64,000 bases of DNA from CAG-170 sp022779365 (GTDB lineage Bacteria; Bacillota; Clostridia; Oscillospirales; Oscillospiraceae). The stretch is from contig JALFSI010000032.1 in assembly GCA_022779365.1 (NCBI GenBank), forward strand, positions 1-64,000, given 5' to 3'. The notes below the pieces were generated by a model. That model saw nothing but the letters and a program-made list of their open reading frames with translations. It ran no database searches and was not told the origin of the DNA. The position numbers and the translations under genes are program-made. Of the stretch, positions 7,022 through 16,130 are shown piece by piece; position 1 is the stretch's first letter, and the number at the start of each line of letters is the position of its first letter.

Positions 7022-7249
7022 TTAATCTAAGATCTCGACGGACACTTTTTTGCCGTTTCTCTGGGCGACCGACTTGATGATGGTGCGGATCTCCTTGGCG
7101 ATCCGACCCTGACGGCCGATGAGCTTGCCCATGTCCTCCGGGGCGACCCGGAGCTCCAGCACAGTCACGTCCCCGTCGATCTCATTGACTTCGACCTGAT
7201 CGGGATTGTCAACCAAGCTCTTTGCCATGTACAGCAAAAGTTCTTTCAT
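7022..7249 (-). CDS. khpA: KH-domain RNA-binding protein KhpA (YlqC)
   Basis: 75 residues, a single type-II KH domain with the GRQGRIAKEIRTIIK loop (GxxG). KhpA dimerises or pairs with KhpB/EloR and binds small RNAs, affecting cell elongation and division in Gram-positives. It is the last gene of the minus-strand ylxM-ffh-rpsP-khpA operon, 23 bases after rpsP, its usual position. rimM, trmD and rplS, which often follow, are absent here. Confidence 0.93.
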   Translation of the reverse strand: MKELLLYMAKSLVDNPDQVEVNEIDGDVTVLELRVAPEDMGKLIGRQGRIAKEIRTIIKSVAQRNGKKVSVEILD

Positions 7250-7272
7250 AGACTGACCTCTTTAGGCGCGCC

Positions 7273-7509
7273 TTACAGGACGTTTGCCTTCTTCAGAAGC
7301 CCCCGGACCGTATCGGTCGGCTGCGCGCCGTTCTTGATCCACTGCTTTGCCTTCTCAGCGTCGATGGTGACGGCGGAGTCGTTCTGCGGATCGTAGGTGC
7401 CGATCTCTTCGATGAAGCGACCGTCGCGCGGGAAGTGGGAGTCAGCCACGACGATGCGGTAGTACGGATTCTTCTTAGCGCCCATTCTTCTGAGTCTGAT
7501 CTTGACCAT
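7273..7509 (-). CDS. rpsP: 30S ribosomal protein S16
   Basis: 78 residues, full length for bS16: MVKIRLRRMGAKKNPYYRIVVADSHFPRDG, then IEEIGTYDP. The ATG at 7509 follows GGAGG; an open frame extending 63 bases upstream is not part of the protein. It sits between ffh (98-base gap) and khpA in the conserved SRP/ribosome operon. Confidence 0.98.
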   Translation of the reverse strand: MVKIRLRRMGAKKNPYYRIVVADSHFPRDGRFIEEIGTYDPQNDSAVTIDAEKAKQWIKNGAQPTDTVRGLLKKANVL

Positions 7510-7607
7510 GTTGCTTTTTCCTCCAAAGTAATTGTTGTTGAATATATTTCGTAAAGCCCAAGGCAGGATCATGCGATGCTGCCTAATCCAGCTGAAACGA
7601 CTGGGGA

Positions 7608-8975
7608 TTACATACCCGGCAGACCGCCGAAGCCGCCGAGACCGCCGAATTTTCCGCCCATGCGCTTGAGCTTGCGGCTCGCGCCCGGGCCGGAGAACTG
7701 CTTCATCATCTGATTCATCATCTCAAACTGCTTGAGCAGGCGGTTGATCTCTTCGACCTTCACGCCCGAGCCCGCCGCGACGCGGCGCTTGCGGCTGTGG
7801 TTGAGGCAGGCGGGATTTTCGCGCTCATACGGCGTCATCGACTGGATGATCGCCTCGGTGCGCGCCAGCGCCGCCTCATCGACCTGCGCGTTTTTGAGCG
7901 CGCCCGCGTTCATGCCGGGCATCATGCCCGCAAGGTCCTGCAAATTGCCCATGCCCTTGAGCTGGACGAGCTGATCGTAAAAATCGGCGAGGGTGAATTT
8001 ATTGGTGCGGAGCTTCTTTTCCAGCTCCTCCGCCTTTTTCTGGTCGAACGCCGCCTCCGCCTTTTCGATGAGCGTGAGCACATCGCCCATGCCGAGGATG
8101 CGCGACGCCATGCGCCCCGGGTGGAACGGCTCGATCTGGTCGAGCTTTTCGCCCACGCCGATGAACTTGACGGGCTTGCCCGTAACGGCTTTCACAGAGA
8201 GCGCCGCGCCGCCGCGCGCGTCGCCGTCGAGCTTGGACAGGAGCACGCCGTCAATATCCAGCGCGTCGTTGAAGGCCTGCGCGGCATTCACCGCGTCCTG
8301 ACCCGTCATCGCGTCCACCACGAGCAGAATTTCGTTTGGCTTTACCGCCGCCTTGATCGCCTTGAGCTCGTCCATGAGCGCCTCGTCGATGTGCAGCCGG
8401 CCCGCCGTGTCGAGGAACACCATATCGTTTCCGTGCCGCACGGCGTGCTGCACGGCGGCCTTGGCGATGTCCACCGGGTCATTCTGACCCATCTCAAACA
8501 CCGGGATGCCGAGCTGCCCGCCCACGACCTGAAGCTGCTTGATGGCGGCGGGGCGGTACACGTCGCACGCGGCGAGCAGCGGGTTTTTGCCCTGCTTTTT
8601 AAAGAGCCCCGCGAGCTTCGCACCGTTCGTCGTTTTGCCCGCGCCCTGTAAGCCGACCATCATCACGACCGTGGGCGGCTGCGAGGCGAGCCTGATCTTC
8701 TGGTTGTCGCTGCCCATGAGAGCGGTGAGCTCTTCGTTGACGATCTTTACGATCATCTGCGCCGGGGTGAGGCTTTCCAGCACGTCCGTGCCCACGGCGC
8801 GCTCGGTGACCTTTTTGATAAAGTCCTTGACGACCTTGTAGCTGACGTCCGCCTCCAAAAGCGCCAGACGGATCTCGCGCATGGACTCCTTGACGTCAGC
8901 CTCTGTCAGCCGCCCCTTGCCGCGGAGCTTTTTGAACGCGGCGGAGAGCTTTTCGGTAAGTCCTTCAAATGCCAT
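7608..8975 (-). CDS. ffh: Signal recognition particle protein Ffh (SRP54)
   Basis: A 455-residue GTPase that binds 4.5S/6S SRP RNA and signal peptides and docks with FtsY. N domain at residues 1-90. G domain with P-loop GLQGAGKTT, DTAGR and TKLDG-type (SKLDG) motifs. C-terminal methionine-rich M domain (MNQMMKQFSGPGASRKLKRMGGKFGG). ylxM stops 4 bases upstream, so translation is probably coupled. Confidence 0.97.
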   Translation of the reverse strand: MAFEGLTEKLSAAFKKLRGKGRLTEADVKESMREIRLALLEADVSYKVVKDFIKKVTERAVGTDVLESLTPAQMIVKIVNEELTALMGSDNQKIRLASQPPTVVMMVGLQGAGKTTNGAKLAGLFKKQGKNPLLAACDVYRPAAIKQLQVVGGQLGIPVFEMGQNDPVDIAKAAVQHAVRHGNDMVFLDTAGRLHIDEALMDELKAIKAAVKPNEILLVVDAMTGQDAVNAAQAFNDALDIDGVLLSKLDGDARGGAALSVKAVTGKPVKFIGVGEKLDQIEPFHPGRMASRILGMGDVLTLIEKAEAAFDQKKAEELEKKLRTNKFTLADFYDQLVQLKGMGNLQDLAGMMPGMNAGALKNAQVDEAALARTEAIIQSMTPYERENPACLNHSRKRRVAAGSGVKVEEINRLLKQFEMMNQMMKQFSGPGASRKLKRMGGKFGGLGGFGGLPGM

Positions 8976-8978
8976 ACA

Positions 8979-9323
8979 TTACTCCTTGATCGCGGCGGCG
9001 GCGCTCAAAATCTCCTGCGCCAGCGCGGCGGATTGCGGCTGGCTCAAAAGCGCCGTTGCCGCGGCTTCGATCGTGGTGAGCGCCTGCTGTACAGCGCGCG
9101 AGCGCGCGATGCAGCCCGTTTTTTCCTCCATGCTGCGCAGCAGCGCCTCGGCGCGCAGCAGCGTATCGTGTACGCCCTGACGCGTCACGCCCGTCTCCGC
9201 GGCGATCTCGCCGAGCGAGAGATCCTGATTGTAATACAGGTCAAAGCAGGCGCGCTGCTTTTCGGTGAGCAGCTCGCCGTAATAGTCATACAGCAGCGCC
9301 ATGGTCCATGCGTCGTGCTTCAT
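8979..9323 (-). CDS. ylxM: YlxM/p13-like DNA-binding protein (UPF0122)
   Basis: 114 residues with a sigma-70 region-4-like helix-turn-helix: LTEKQRACFDLYYNQDLSLGEIAAETGVTRQGVHDTLLRAE. YlxM stimulates Ffh/FtsY in streptococci and always neighbours ffh. The ATG at 9323 is 7 bases from GGAGG; the in-frame ATG at 9341 would place that site inside the gene. It is the first gene of the operon, behind a strong promoter. Confidence 0.93.
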   Translation of the reverse strand: MKHDAWTMALLYDYYGELLTEKQRACFDLYYNQDLSLGEIAAETGVTRQGVHDTLLRAEALLRSMEEKTGCIARSRAVQQALTTIEAAATALLSQPQSAALAQEILSAAAAIKE

Positions 9324-9374
9324 CGCGCCGCCTCCGTTCATGCGTGACAAGGTCTGCACCTTTACAGCTCGCTT

Positions 9375-9403
9375 ATTGTAGCGTATTTTCCCGCCGCTGT
9401 CAA
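9375..9403 (-). promoter_or_regulatory. Promoter of ylxM-ffh-rpsP-khpA
   Basis: Minus-strand TTGACA (9398-9403), 17-base spacer, TACAAT (9375-9380): five of six matches to the -10 consensus and a perfect -35. Confidence 0.85.
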
Positions 9404-9446
9404 GTGAAAAAACTTGACACGCGCCGCAATGTGCCAGAAAATCTCA

Positions 9447-9475
9447 TTTACAATTTGAAAAAGTTATGTTAACAT
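9447..9475 (+). promoter_or_regulatory. Promoter of the phosphodiester glycosidase gene
   Basis: TTTACA (9447-9452), 17-base spacer, TAACAT (9470-9475), 35 bases before the ATG at 9511. Confidence 0.6.
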
Positions 9476-9510
9476 ACCGGCAGAAACCTTTTTGCAAAGG
9501 ATGTGTACAT

Positions 9511-11814
9511 ATGAAACGGAATTTCGGCAGACTTACGGCGCTGGCGCTGTGTTTGTGCCTGCTGCTCGGCGTGGCGGGGGCGGCGGATTGTTCGCAGTCC
9601 ATCCTCGCCGGGGAGCTGACGCTGTCGGGCAGCGTGACGCTGCAAAGCGGCGTGCTCGCGGAGAGCGGGCGCGGTGAAAAGGCGCAGACCGTGCGCGAAA
9701 ATGTGCTGTATTATAATGTGGACAAGGCGGTCAAGCCCATCGTCGCCTACGGAAACACCCTTTACGGGCGCAGCAGCATGAAGCAGACCGCGGCGTATCT
9801 GGACGACAACGACCTCATGCTCGTGGCGGGCGTGAACGGCGCGTTTTTCGATATGCACAACGGCGTCCCCTACGGCTTGGTCGTGACGGAGGGCGTGCTG
9901 CGCTCCAGCGGCAATATCCAGTCCGTCGGCTTCTTTGACGACGGCAGCGCCATCATCGGGCAGCCCGGTCTGAAGGTCACGATGGAGACGCCCGACGGCG
10001 CAAAGACGGAAATTTTCTACAACAAGGCGCTGAGCAAAAATAACGGCATCGGGCTGTATTCGCGCGATTACGACACCGCGACCAAGGGCAGCGTGGACGG
10101 CTACCACGTCCTCCTGGAGCCCGTGCGCGGCTCGGGCAAGGAGCTGCTGCTGAACGACTCCATCACTCTGGAGGTCATCGGCACGCTGGCTGACAAGGCC
10201 TCCTGCGGCATCCCGGAGGACGGGTTCGTGCTGTCCATCGCGGAAAAGACCATCTACGCCTCGGCGCTCGACCAGATGGAAGCGCTGGAGACCGGCGACC
10301 GCATCACCATCACGACCGAGACGGACCGCGATTGGAAGGATGTGCAGTACGCCTGCGGCGGCGGCGACCTGCTGGTGGAAAACGGGCGCGTCTGCGGCGA
10401 TTTTACGCTGGACAAGGCGGATAAGCCCACCGCCCGCACGGCGGTCGGCTTAAAGCGCGACGGCACGCTCGTCCTGTACACGGCGGACAGCGCAAACGGC
10501 TCGAAGGGTCTGACGCTCGACGAGCTGGCAGTGCGTATGAAGGAGCTGGACTGCGAAACAGCGCTCAATCTGGACGGCGGCGGCTCGACGGCGCTCGGCG
10601 CGCAGTATCCGGGCTATGACGCGGCGGCGACGGTCAACAAGCCTTCGGACGGCAGCCTGCGCCCGTGCGCGAACTTCATTTACCTCGTGCGCAGCAAGCC
10701 CACGCGCGCCTTCAGCGCCGAAAGGCTGTATCTCTATCCGTACAACGCCGTGGTGCTGCCGGGCACGTCCATCCAGCTCACGACCAAGGCGGTCGATAAA
10801 AATTACGCCGCGGCGGACGTGCCGGACGCTGTGACGTATTCCGCCTCCTCCGGCGAGGTGGACAAGGACGGCGTGTTCACCGCCGGGACACGCGCGGGCA
10901 CGGTGACTGTCCGCGCCAAGGCGGACGGCGTGAGCGGCGAGACGACGGTGCGCGTCATTGACGAGCCGACGACGCTGACGCTCCACAAAAAGGGCTCGGA
11001 CAAGAGTCTGGATGGCATGGTCCTCGCCGGCGGCTCGAAAACGGAGCTGTCGGTGGAGGCACTGTATTACGGTATGCCGGTCAGCGCGCAGAATAGCTGC
11101 TATGACTGGTCCGTGACCGGCAATATCGGCACGATCAGCGATACCGGCGTCTTTACCGCTGCCGAGGCAGGCAAGGCGGTCACGGGCACGATCGCCGCCG
11201 AATGCGGCGGCGCGCGCGTGGAGGCGGAGGTCACCATCAGCCCCGCGAACCCGTTTGCGGATATGAAAAACCACTGGGCGAAGGACTATGTGAACACGCT
11301 CTACTTTACGGGCGTTCTCACCGGCTCTGCCGGGAAGGACGGCAAGCTCTACTACCGCCCGGACGATTCCATGACGCGGCAGGAGTTCGTCGTGGCACTC
11401 ATGCGCTTCCTCGAGGTGGATGCGGACTCGTACAGCGGCAAGACGCTGCCGTTTGCCGACAACGCGAAGATCGCTTCGTGGGCGCGCAGCGCGATGCAGG
11501 CGGCATATGAGCTGGGCTATGTGGGCGGCTCGTCCTCCGGCGGCAAGCTCTACGCCAACCCCACCGCGCCCATCTCGCGGCAGGAGGCAATGGTCATCCT
11601 CGCCCGCACGCAGGCGCTGAGCGAGAACGCGGACACCGCCGCGCTCGATGCCTTCCCCGACCGCAGCAAGGTCGCATCCTGGGCGCAGTCCGCGCTGGCG
11701 CAGATGGTGAAAAAGGGCATCATCACCGGCTCGAACGGCCGCCTGAACCCGACCGGCAACGTCAGACGCGCCGAGGTCGCCAAAATGCTCTACGCAATTT
11801 CCGAGCAAGACTGA
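9511..11814 (+). CDS. S-layer-anchored phosphodiester glycosidase family protein
   Basis: A 767-residue secreted protein. Signal peptide at residues 1-25 (LALCLCLLLGVAGAA). NAGPA/DUF2233 phosphodiester glycosidase domain at about 60-400, with the family blocks VNGAFFDMHNGVPYGLVV and ALNLDGGGSTAL. Two Big-like beta domains at about 410-580. Three SLH repeats at about 585-767 (NPFADMKNHWAKDYV..., PFADNAKIASWARSAM..., FPDRSKVASWAQSAL...) that bind pyruvylated cell-wall polymer. It probably removes sugar phosphodiesters at the cell surface; the substrate is unknown. Start chosen by AAAGGATG before the ATG. Confidence 0.9.
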   Translation: MKRNFGRLTALALCLCLLLGVAGAADCSQSILAGELTLSGSVTLQSGVLAESGRGEKAQTVRENVLYYNVDKAVKPIVAYGNTLYGRSSMKQTAAYLDDNDLMLVAGVNGAFFDMHNGVPYGLVVTEGVLRSSGNIQSVGFFDDGSAIIGQPGLKVTMETPDGAKTEIFYNKALSKNNGIGLYSRDYDTATKGSVDGYHVLLEPVRGSGKELLLNDSITLEVIGTLADKASCGIPEDGFVLSIAEKTIYASALDQMEALETGDRITITTETDRDWKDVQYACGGGDLLVENGRVCGDFTLDKADKPTARTAVGLKRDGTLVLYTADSANGSKGLTLDELAVRMKELDCETALNLDGGGSTALGAQYPGYDAAATVNKPSDGSLRPCANFIYLVRSKPTRAFSAERLYLYPYNAVVLPGTSIQLTTKAVDKNYAAADVPDAVTYSASSGEVDKDGVFTAGTRAGTVTVRAKADGVSGETTVRVIDEPTTLTLHKKGSDKSLDGMVLAGGSKTELSVEALYYGMPVSAQNSCYDWSVTGNIGTISDTGVFTAAEAGKAVTGTIAAECGGARVEAEVTISPANPFADMKNHWAKDYVNTLYFTGVLTGSAGKDGKLYYRPDDSMTRQEFVVALMRFLEVDADSYSGKTLPFADNAKIASWARSAMQAAYELGYVGGSSSGGKLYANPTAPISRQEAMVILARTQALSENADTAALDAFPDRSKVASWAQSALAQMVKKGIITGSNGRLNPTGNVRRAEVAKMLYAISEQD

Positions 11815-11825
11815 ACGAATCCGAG

Positions 11826-11864
11826 ATCGCCCCGTGTGTAAAAATGCGCACGGGGCGATTTTTT
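11826..11864 (+). terminator. Terminator after the glycosidase gene
   Basis: ATCGCCCCGTG / CGCACGGGGCGAT hairpin followed by TTTTTT. Confidence 0.88.
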
Positions 11865-11884
11865 GCGCATGGCGTACAAGTGGC

Positions 11885-11912
11885 TTGCAATGCGCGGGGA
11901 ATTTGATATAAT
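11885..11912 (+). promoter_or_regulatory. Promoter of the hydrogenase cluster
   Basis: TTGCAA (11885-11890), 16-base spacer, consensus TATAAT (11907-11912). The start would be near 11919, giving a leader of about 80 bases. Confidence 0.7.
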
Positions 11913-11934
11913 AGCTGTAATTGTAGAAGACTGC

Positions 11935-11979
11935 GCCCCGTCCGTGCGGCCCATGACGGGGCTGTGCGGTTGTTTTTTT
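11935..11979 (+). promoter_or_regulatory. Candidate leader attenuator of the hydrogenase gene
   Basis: Two mutually exclusive stems are visible. Stem A is GCCCCGTC (11935-11942) with GACGGGGC (11955-11962). Stem B is GTGCGGCCC (11944-11952) with GGGCTGTGC (11959-11967), fully paired if G-U is allowed, and followed by a T-rich run ending in T7 at 11979. Stem B has terminator form; stem A would prevent it. The sensed signal is unknown. Confidence 0.45.
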
Positions 11980-11998
11980 GGGCTGATGGAGGGTCACT

Positions 11999-13501
11999 AT
12001 GCGAGGGATACCGTCACTGATCACGGATATTCGCAAAAAGGTCTTTACCGAGGTCGCGCGGATGGCGTATTCCGGCGACTACACGCAGATGGAGGACATC
12101 CCGTTTCGGATCGTCCCCGGCAGCAGCCCGCTGCACCGTGAGTCGGTGTTTTTGGAGCGCGCCATCGCGGGCGAGCGCGTGCGGCTGGCGATGGGCTTGT
12201 CGCTCCAGCCGGTGCAGCAGCGCACCATGCTGACAGAGGGCATGGATCAGGCGGCGATCGCCGAGCAGTATTACGAGCCGCCGCTCGTGAACATCATCCC
12301 CTACGCCTGTCATGCCTGCCCCACGCACCGCTACTTTGCGACGGAGCTGTGTCAGGGCTGCCTTGCGGCGTCGTGCCAGCAGGTGTGTCCCAAGGGCGCG
12401 ATCAAATTTGTAAACGGCCGCAGCCGCATCACCGAGAGCCTCTGCATCAAGTGCGGCAAATGCGCCGCCGCGTGCCCGTATCACGCCATCGTGCACCTCG
12501 AGCGCCCCTGTCAGGCGGCGTGCGGGATGGACGCCATCGGCGTGGACGAATACGGCAAGGCGCAGATCAACTATGACCGCTGCGTCTCGTGCGGTCAGTG
12601 CCTTGTGAGCTGTCCGTTCGGCGCGATCGTCGATAAGAGCCAGATCTATCAGGTCATCCGCTCCATGCTGGAGGGCAACGAGGTCATCGCCATCGTCGCT
12701 CCGTCGTTCATCGGGCAGTTCGGGCAGAACGTCACCGTGCCGAAATTCGTCGCCGCGATGAAGCAGCTCGGCTTCGCGGGCGTGATGGAGGTCGCCGTGG
12801 GCGCAGACATCTGCGCCATCGAGGAGGCGCGCGACTATCTGGAAAAAGTTCCGCAGACACAGCGCTTTATGGCGACATCCTGCTGCCCGTCGTGGCGGAT
12901 GATGGCGCGGCGGCTGTTTCCGGCGGAGTCCGGCAACATCTCCATGACCTACACGCCCATGGTCTACACCGCGCGGCTCGCCAAGCGTGAGCATCCGGGC
13001 TGCAAGGTCGTGTTCATCGGGCCGTGCGCGGCGAAAAAGCTGGAAGCCATGGACCATGAAATTCGCACCGACGTTGACTTTGTGCTGACGTATGAAGAGC
13101 TGATGGGCATTTTTGAGGCGAAGGAAGTCGATTTTTCCGCGCTGGAAGCGGGCGAGGATTTGACCGACGGCACGAGCGCAGGACGCGGCTTTGCCGTTGC
13201 CGGCGGCGTCGCCGCCGCGGTGCAGGGGCTCATTGAAAAGGAGCACCCCGGCGCGGAGTTCAAGACCCAGCGCGCCGACGGGCTGCGCGAATGCCGAAAG
13301 CTGCTGATGCTCGCCAAGGCGGGCAAGCTCGACGGCTATCTTCTGGAGGGCATGGCGTGCCCCGGCGGCTGCGTCGCGGGCGCGGGCACGGTCATCTCCG
13401 CCGCCAGCGCGGCAAAGCAGCTTCAAAAGCATATGCAGCAGGCGAGCGGCACGCAGTGCGACGAAAGCGCGTACAGCGAGCTTGCCGATCAGCTCAACTG
13501 A
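11999..13501 (+). CDS. [FeFe] hydrogenase, group B-like
   Basis: A 500-residue soluble enzyme. Its N-terminal half carries several cysteine clusters: CHACP (104-108), CQGCLAASCQQVCP (118-131), CIKCGKCAAACP (149-160) and CVSCGQCLVSCP (195-206). The H-cluster domain has L1 TSCCPSW (293-299), L2 GPCAAKKLE (341-349) and L3 EGMACPGGC (450-458), so all H-cluster cysteines (C295, C343, C454, C458) are present. L2 differs from the textbook MPCxxKxxE, and the architecture matches the monomeric group B hydrogenases (TIGR04105-type) of gut clostridia. Direction of catalysis and physiological partner are unproven. It is first in a run with the RACo-like gene. No maturases (hydE/F/G) are in the window. 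Confidence 0.88.
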   Translation: MRGIPSLITDIRKKVFTEVARMAYSGDYTQMEDIPFRIVPGSSPLHRESVFLERAIAGERVRLAMGLSLQPVQQRTMLTEGMDQAAIAEQYYEPPLVNIIPYACHACPTHRYFATELCQGCLAASCQQVCPKGAIKFVNGRSRITESLCIKCGKCAAACPYHAIVHLERPCQAACGMDAIGVDEYGKAQINYDRCVSCGQCLVSCPFGAIVDKSQIYQVIRSMLEGNEVIAIVAPSFIGQFGQNVTVPKFVAAMKQLGFAGVMEVAVGADICAIEEARDYLEKVPQTQRFMATSCCPSWRMMARRLFPAESGNISMTYTPMVYTARLAKREHPGCKVVFIGPCAAKKLEAMDHEIRTDVDFVLTYEELMGIFEAKEVDFSALEAGEDLTDGTSAGRGFAVAGGVAAAVQGLIEKEHPGAEFKTQRADGLRECRKLLMLAKAGKLDGYLLEGMACPGGCVAGAGTVISAASAAKQLQKHMQQASGTQCDESAYSELADQLN

Positions 13502-13582
13502 GCAGCGTTCAAAAAGCCCCGCGCGGGGCAGGCTGAGCGCGCGATCTTATAAATAAAAGTGTAAAAGAAAGGATGAACCCCC

Positions 13583-15505
13583 ATGTATCAGGTCACATTC
13601 CGTTTTGAAAATAACGCGCCGGAGGTCGTTGTGACCGCCGCACCAGATTCTACGCTTTTAGATGTGGCGCGCAGCGCCAACGTCGCCATCGACGCGCCGT
13701 GCTCCGGCAACGGCTCATGCGGTAAGTGCCGCGTAAAGCTGCTGGAGGGCACGGTGGACGGACCGAAAACCGGGCACATCACCGAGGAGGAGTACGCCGA
13801 GGGCTGGCGGCTGAGCTGCGCGAGCAAGGTCGCGTCTGATGTAGTGGTCATGGTGCCGGACATCGCGTCCGCGTACCAGAGCCGCATGAAAACGGCGGAT
13901 CTGTCCTCCCCGCAGGAGCTTGAAATTTTCCGCGCGCTGGAGGAAAAGGTCTGCGCGGCGGGCATCCCGTTTGAAAATACGTTCGTGCAGGTCGAGCTGA
14001 CGATGGACGAGCCGACGCTGGACGACACCATGCCCGACACCGAGCGCCTTCAGTGGGCGCTTCAGGCGCAGGGCTATGAGAATGTCAGGCTGCGCTATCC
14101 CGCCGTCAAAAAGCTTGCGCACACGCTGCGCGAGGGGAATTTCCATGTTTTCGCGGCGGGCCTGGTCGAGGACAATGTGCTGACCGTGCTGGATGTGACC
14201 GCAGACGAGCAGCCGATGTACGGCTGCGCCATCGACATCGGCACAACGACCGTCACGGGCGTGCTGCTGGACCTGAAAACGGGCGAGATCAAGGCAAAAG
14301 CGTCCTCCGGCAACGGGCAAATTCGGTACGGCGCGGATGTCATCAACCGCATCGTCGAGCAGCAGAAGCCGGGCGGCATCGCGCGGCTTCAGGACGCGAT
14401 CGTGAAGGAAACGCTCCTGCCGCTCATCGGCGTGATGTGTAAGTCTGCCGGCACGACCGCCGGGCGCATCCTGCGCATGAGCATCGCGTCGAACACCACG
14501 ATGAACCATCTGCTTCTCGGCGTGGACGCGAACCCCGTGCGCATGGAGCCTTACATCCCCACGTTCTTCCGCTGGGACGGGCTTCAGGCGCAGGAGCTGA
14601 AGCTGCCCGCGAACGCTGCGGCGCAGGTGCGCCTCGCGCCCAACATCGGCTCGTATGTGGGCGGCGATATTACCGCCGGCGCGTTTACGACCGGGCTTTG
14701 GGATCAGGACGAATTTTCCCTCTTTATCGACCTCGGCACGAACGGCGAGCTGGTGTTCGGCAACCGCGACTTTATGATGTCCTGCGCGTGCTCGGCAGGT
14801 CCTGCCTTTGAGGGCGGCGATATTTCCTGCGGTATGCGCGCCACCGACGGCGCGATCGAGGCTGTGACCATCGACAAGCAGACCATGACCCCCACGCTCA
14901 AGATCGTGGGCGACGCGGGGCAAAAGCCCGTGGGTCTTTGCGGCTCAGGCATCATCGACGTCATCGCGGAGCTGTACCGCACGTCGATCATCTCCGCCAA
15001 GGGGCAGTTCGTGCGCGAGGGCGCGCGTGTGGCGCGTGACGCGCACGGCATGGGGCGCTACATCCTTGCCAGCGCCGACGAGAGCGAGACCGGGCGCGAG
15101 ATCGCCATCACCGAGGTGGATATTGAGTCGTTCATCCGCGCCAAGGCTGCCATTTTCTCCGCCATCCACACGATGCTCGCCTCGCTCGATATGGATGTGA
15201 GCGTTCTGGAGCACGTCTACGTCGCGGGCGGCATCGGCTCGGGCATCAACATGGAAAACGCCGTGCGCATCGGGATGCTGCCGGATATTGATCGGTCGCT
15301 GTTTGAGTACGTCGGCAACTCGTCGCTCGCGGGCGCGTATGCCATGACGCTTTCCGACGCGGCGGATGAAAAAATTCACGAGCTGGCGCAGGGCATGACG
15401 TATCTGGAGCTGTCCACCCATCCGGGGTATATGGACGAGTTCGTGGCGGCGTGCTTCCTGCCGCATACCGACGCGGGGCTGTTCCCGTCGAGCGTACAGG
15501 AGTGA
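13583..15505 (+). CDS. RACo-like ASKHA ATPase with 2Fe-2S ferredoxin domain
   Basis: 640 residues. N-terminal plant-type [2Fe-2S] domain with C40, C46, C49 and C79 (CSGNGSCGKC ... LSC). A linker follows, then the DUF4445/ASKHA ATPase: GCAIDIGTTTVTGVLLDLKTG, NTTMNHLLLG, FIDLGTNGELVFG and AGGIGSGINMENAVRIG. Relatives reductively activate corrinoid proteins of methyltransferase systems using ATP. No corrinoid protein or methyltransferase gene is nearby; instead the neighbours are a hydrogenase and DUF3786, so the client may be different. The gene begins 81 bases after the hydrogenase stop, and the gap holds a GCCCCGCGCGGGGC palindrome without a T-run. Confidence 0.88.
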   Translation: MYQVTFRFENNAPEVVVTAAPDSTLLDVARSANVAIDAPCSGNGSCGKCRVKLLEGTVDGPKTGHITEEEYAEGWRLSCASKVASDVVVMVPDIASAYQSRMKTADLSSPQELEIFRALEEKVCAAGIPFENTFVQVELTMDEPTLDDTMPDTERLQWALQAQGYENVRLRYPAVKKLAHTLREGNFHVFAAGLVEDNVLTVLDVTADEQPMYGCAIDIGTTTVTGVLLDLKTGEIKAKASSGNGQIRYGADVINRIVEQQKPGGIARLQDAIVKETLLPLIGVMCKSAGTTAGRILRMSIASNTTMNHLLLGVDANPVRMEPYIPTFFRWDGLQAQELKLPANAAAQVRLAPNIGSYVGGDITAGAFTTGLWDQDEFSLFIDLGTNGELVFGNRDFMMSCACSAGPAFEGGDISCGMRATDGAIEAVTIDKQTMTPTLKIVGDAGQKPVGLCGSGIIDVIAELYRTSIISAKGQFVREGARVARDAHGMGRYILASADESETGREIAITEVDIESFIRAKAAIFSAIHTMLASLDMDVSVLEHVYVAGGIGSGINMENAVRIGMLPDIDRSLFEYVGNSSLAGAYAMTLSDAADEKIHELAQGMTYLELSTHPGYMDEFVAACFLPHTDAGLFPSSVQE

Positions 15506-15508
15506 GCG

Positions 15509-16129
15509 ATGGAGGTTCAAAACAACAAGGAGCAGGTGCCGTTTGAGCACTATCTGGCGCGCTACCGCGTGCTCGACCCCGGCGAAGCCTCCCGCCGTAC
15601 CGGCGCGGAATTTGACGAACAGGCGGGCGTATTTACGCTGTGCCTGCTCGGCACGACCTACCGCCTGCACTGGCCCGAATACGCCATTGAAGCGGACCGC
15701 GAGCGGGCGCTCGCGCTCGGCAGCCTGCCGTGCCAGACGTTTTTGCTGCGCTTTTTGCTGGAGGGCAGCGCGGCGCAGCCGTCAAACCACTTTGTGACCT
15801 TCCGCGAAATGCCGTGGGGCGAGATGTACATCCAGCCCTACACCGGCAGATGCCTGAACCGCGCGGCGTTCTCATTCGGCACGCGCGTGGCGGCGTTTTC
15901 CGCCGCGTGTGAGAAGCTGCTTGCGGCGCGCCTTTCGCACGGCGACGCGGGGTATGAGTTTACCCTCCTGCCGGGCTATCGGATGCAGCTCATGGTCTGG
16001 GCGGGGGACGATGAGTTCCCGCCGAACAGCCAAATTCTTTATACTGACAATTTTGCCTCCGGCTTTGCCGCCGAGGACCGCGTGGTGGCGGGCGATCTGC
16101 TCATCACCGCCATCAAGATGCAGATGTAA
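15509..16129 (+). CDS. DUF3786 domain-containing protein
   Basis: 206 residues, soluble, recognised by the DUF3786 pattern. N-terminal half: FDEQAGVFTLCLLGTTYRLHWPE. Middle: FREMPWGEMYIQPYTGRCLNRAAFSFG. End: MQLMVWAGDDEFPPNSQILYTDNF. No catalytic motif is known. The family occurs near corrinoid and ASKHA genes in anaerobes, and here it starts 4 bases after the RACo-like gene, so the two are probably translationally coupled and functionally linked. Confidence 0.8.
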   Translation: MEVQNNKEQVPFEHYLARYRVLDPGEASRRTGAEFDEQAGVFTLCLLGTTYRLHWPEYAIEADRERALALGSLPCQTFLLRFLLEGSAAQPSNHFVTFREMPWGEMYIQPYTGRCLNRAAFSFGTRVAAFSAACEKLLAARLSHGDAGYEFTLLPGYRMQLMVWAGDDEFPPNSQILYTDNFASGFAAEDRVVAGDLLITAIKMQM

Positions 16130-16130
16130 G

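Noticed and set aside
7560..7607. Shared 18-base sequence with 37697-37714 (GGATCATGCGATGCTGCC-like)
   Set aside because: One mismatch over 18 bases in two intergenic gaps is interesting but too short, and its ends do not extend; chance or a small repeat cannot be told apart.
10450..13432. Very long open frames antisense to the glycosidase and hydrogenase genes
   Set aside because: High GC and strong third-position bias of the real genes leave the opposite strand open. The antisense proteins are Arg/His/Ala-rich with no family motifs and no ribosome-binding sites.
13502..13582. Terminator between the hydrogenase and RACo-like genes
   Set aside because: The GCCCCGCGCGGGGC palindrome has no T-run, so readthrough is likely and the genes are treated as one cluster.
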